From ZC4RG30 sp031424095 (GTDB taxonomy: Bacteria; Pseudomonadota; Gammaproteobacteria; Steroidobacterales; Steroidobacteraceae), in NCBI GenBank assembly GCA_031424095.1, contig JANPGU010000250.1, positions 1 through 6,166 on the forward strand: DNA of 6,166 bases. The letters are read 5' to 3'. Below, piece after piece: positions 6,096-6,166 of the stretch. A program made the translations under genes and the position numbers. The notes under the pieces were generated by a model. The model made no database searches. It worked only from the letters and a program-made list of their open reading frames with translations, and had not been told where the DNA came from. Position 1 is the stretch's first letter, and every line of letters begins with the position of its first letter.

Positions 6096-6110
6096 CTCCC
6101 CTGTTCAGGG
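6096..6110 (-). promoter_or_regulatory. Ribosome binding site of the beta-barrel gene within a small dyad
   Basis: On the minus strand AGGGGAG (6096-6102) is the Shine-Dalgarno of the beta-barrel gene, ten bases before the ATG, slightly long spacing. It overlaps the inverted repeat CCCTG-TT-CAGGG (6099-6110), which in RNA gives a four-pair stem with a four-base loop that covers part of the site. The RBS is fairly likely. A regulatory role for the dyad is speculative, as the stem is short. Confidence 0.45.
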
Positions 6111-6135
6111 ATGCAACGCGGCAGGTGCCGGTCCG

Positions 6136-6159
6136 GGTTTCAGGCCGGCCAGTGAAACC
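6136..6159. repeat. Inverted repeat upstream of the beta-barrel gene
   Basis: GGTTTCA (6136-6142) is repeated as its exact complement TGAAACC (6153-6159) around a ten-base centre that begins with the self-complementary GGCCGGCC (6143-6150). It lies about 50-75 bases upstream of the beta-barrel ATG, in what should be its promoter or leader. It may be an operator, a leader hairpin or the terminator of a gene beyond the right edge; no T-run adjoins it on the minus strand. Confidence 0.4.
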
Positions 6160-6166
6160 GAACCCC

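Overview
The window is compact, GC-rich DNA (roughly 60-65% by eye) from the chromosome of a Gram-negative bacterium, most likely a proteobacterium. An AsmA-family envelope protein, a Tat-exported hydrolase and a signal-peptide-bearing predicted beta-barrel imply an outer membrane. The combination of AsmA, a YfcH-like sugar-nucleotide-epimerase homologue and an EntS/MefA-like transporter fits a gammaproteobacterium, but no marker here fixes the lineage. I see no rRNA, tRNA, CRISPR array, insertion sequence or phage gene.

Layout. Minus strand, left part: an asmA-like gene runs off the left edge (1-1851, C-terminus missing). It lies 52 nt downstream of a TIGR01777/YfcH-type NAD(P)-binding protein gene (1904-2821), and the two may be co-transcribed. 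A short divergent gap (2822-2895) separates these from a plus-strand pair: a 12-TM-type MFS exporter (2896-4116) and, 40 nt later, a Tat-signal dienelactone hydrolase family protein (4157-5023). After a GC-rich hairpin (5042-5065) comes an easily missed 31-codon ORF (5126-5221) for a one-helix membrane miniprotein. Its ribosome binding site lies in the 3' arm of an 8-bp perfect (11-bp extended) stem that ends one base before the ATG. A predicted outer-membrane protein on the minus strand (5228-6085) converges on it with a 6-bp gap. The last 81 bases are the 5' region of that gene and contain a 7-bp inverted repeat (6136-6159) and a dyad over its Shine-Dalgarno sequence (6099-6110).

How the genes may relate. 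No single pathway is evident. Most are envelope or transport functions: inner-membrane-anchored AsmA, MFS efflux, an exported hydrolase, a small membrane protein and a putative outer-membrane barrel. The MFS and hydrolase genes may share a transcript, but nothing in the sequence defines a common substrate. The least ordinary signal is the 5094-5221 unit (RBS-masking hairpin plus miniprotein). The rest reads as ordinary housekeeping or accessory chromosomal genes. No gene-free stretch exceeds about 100 bases.
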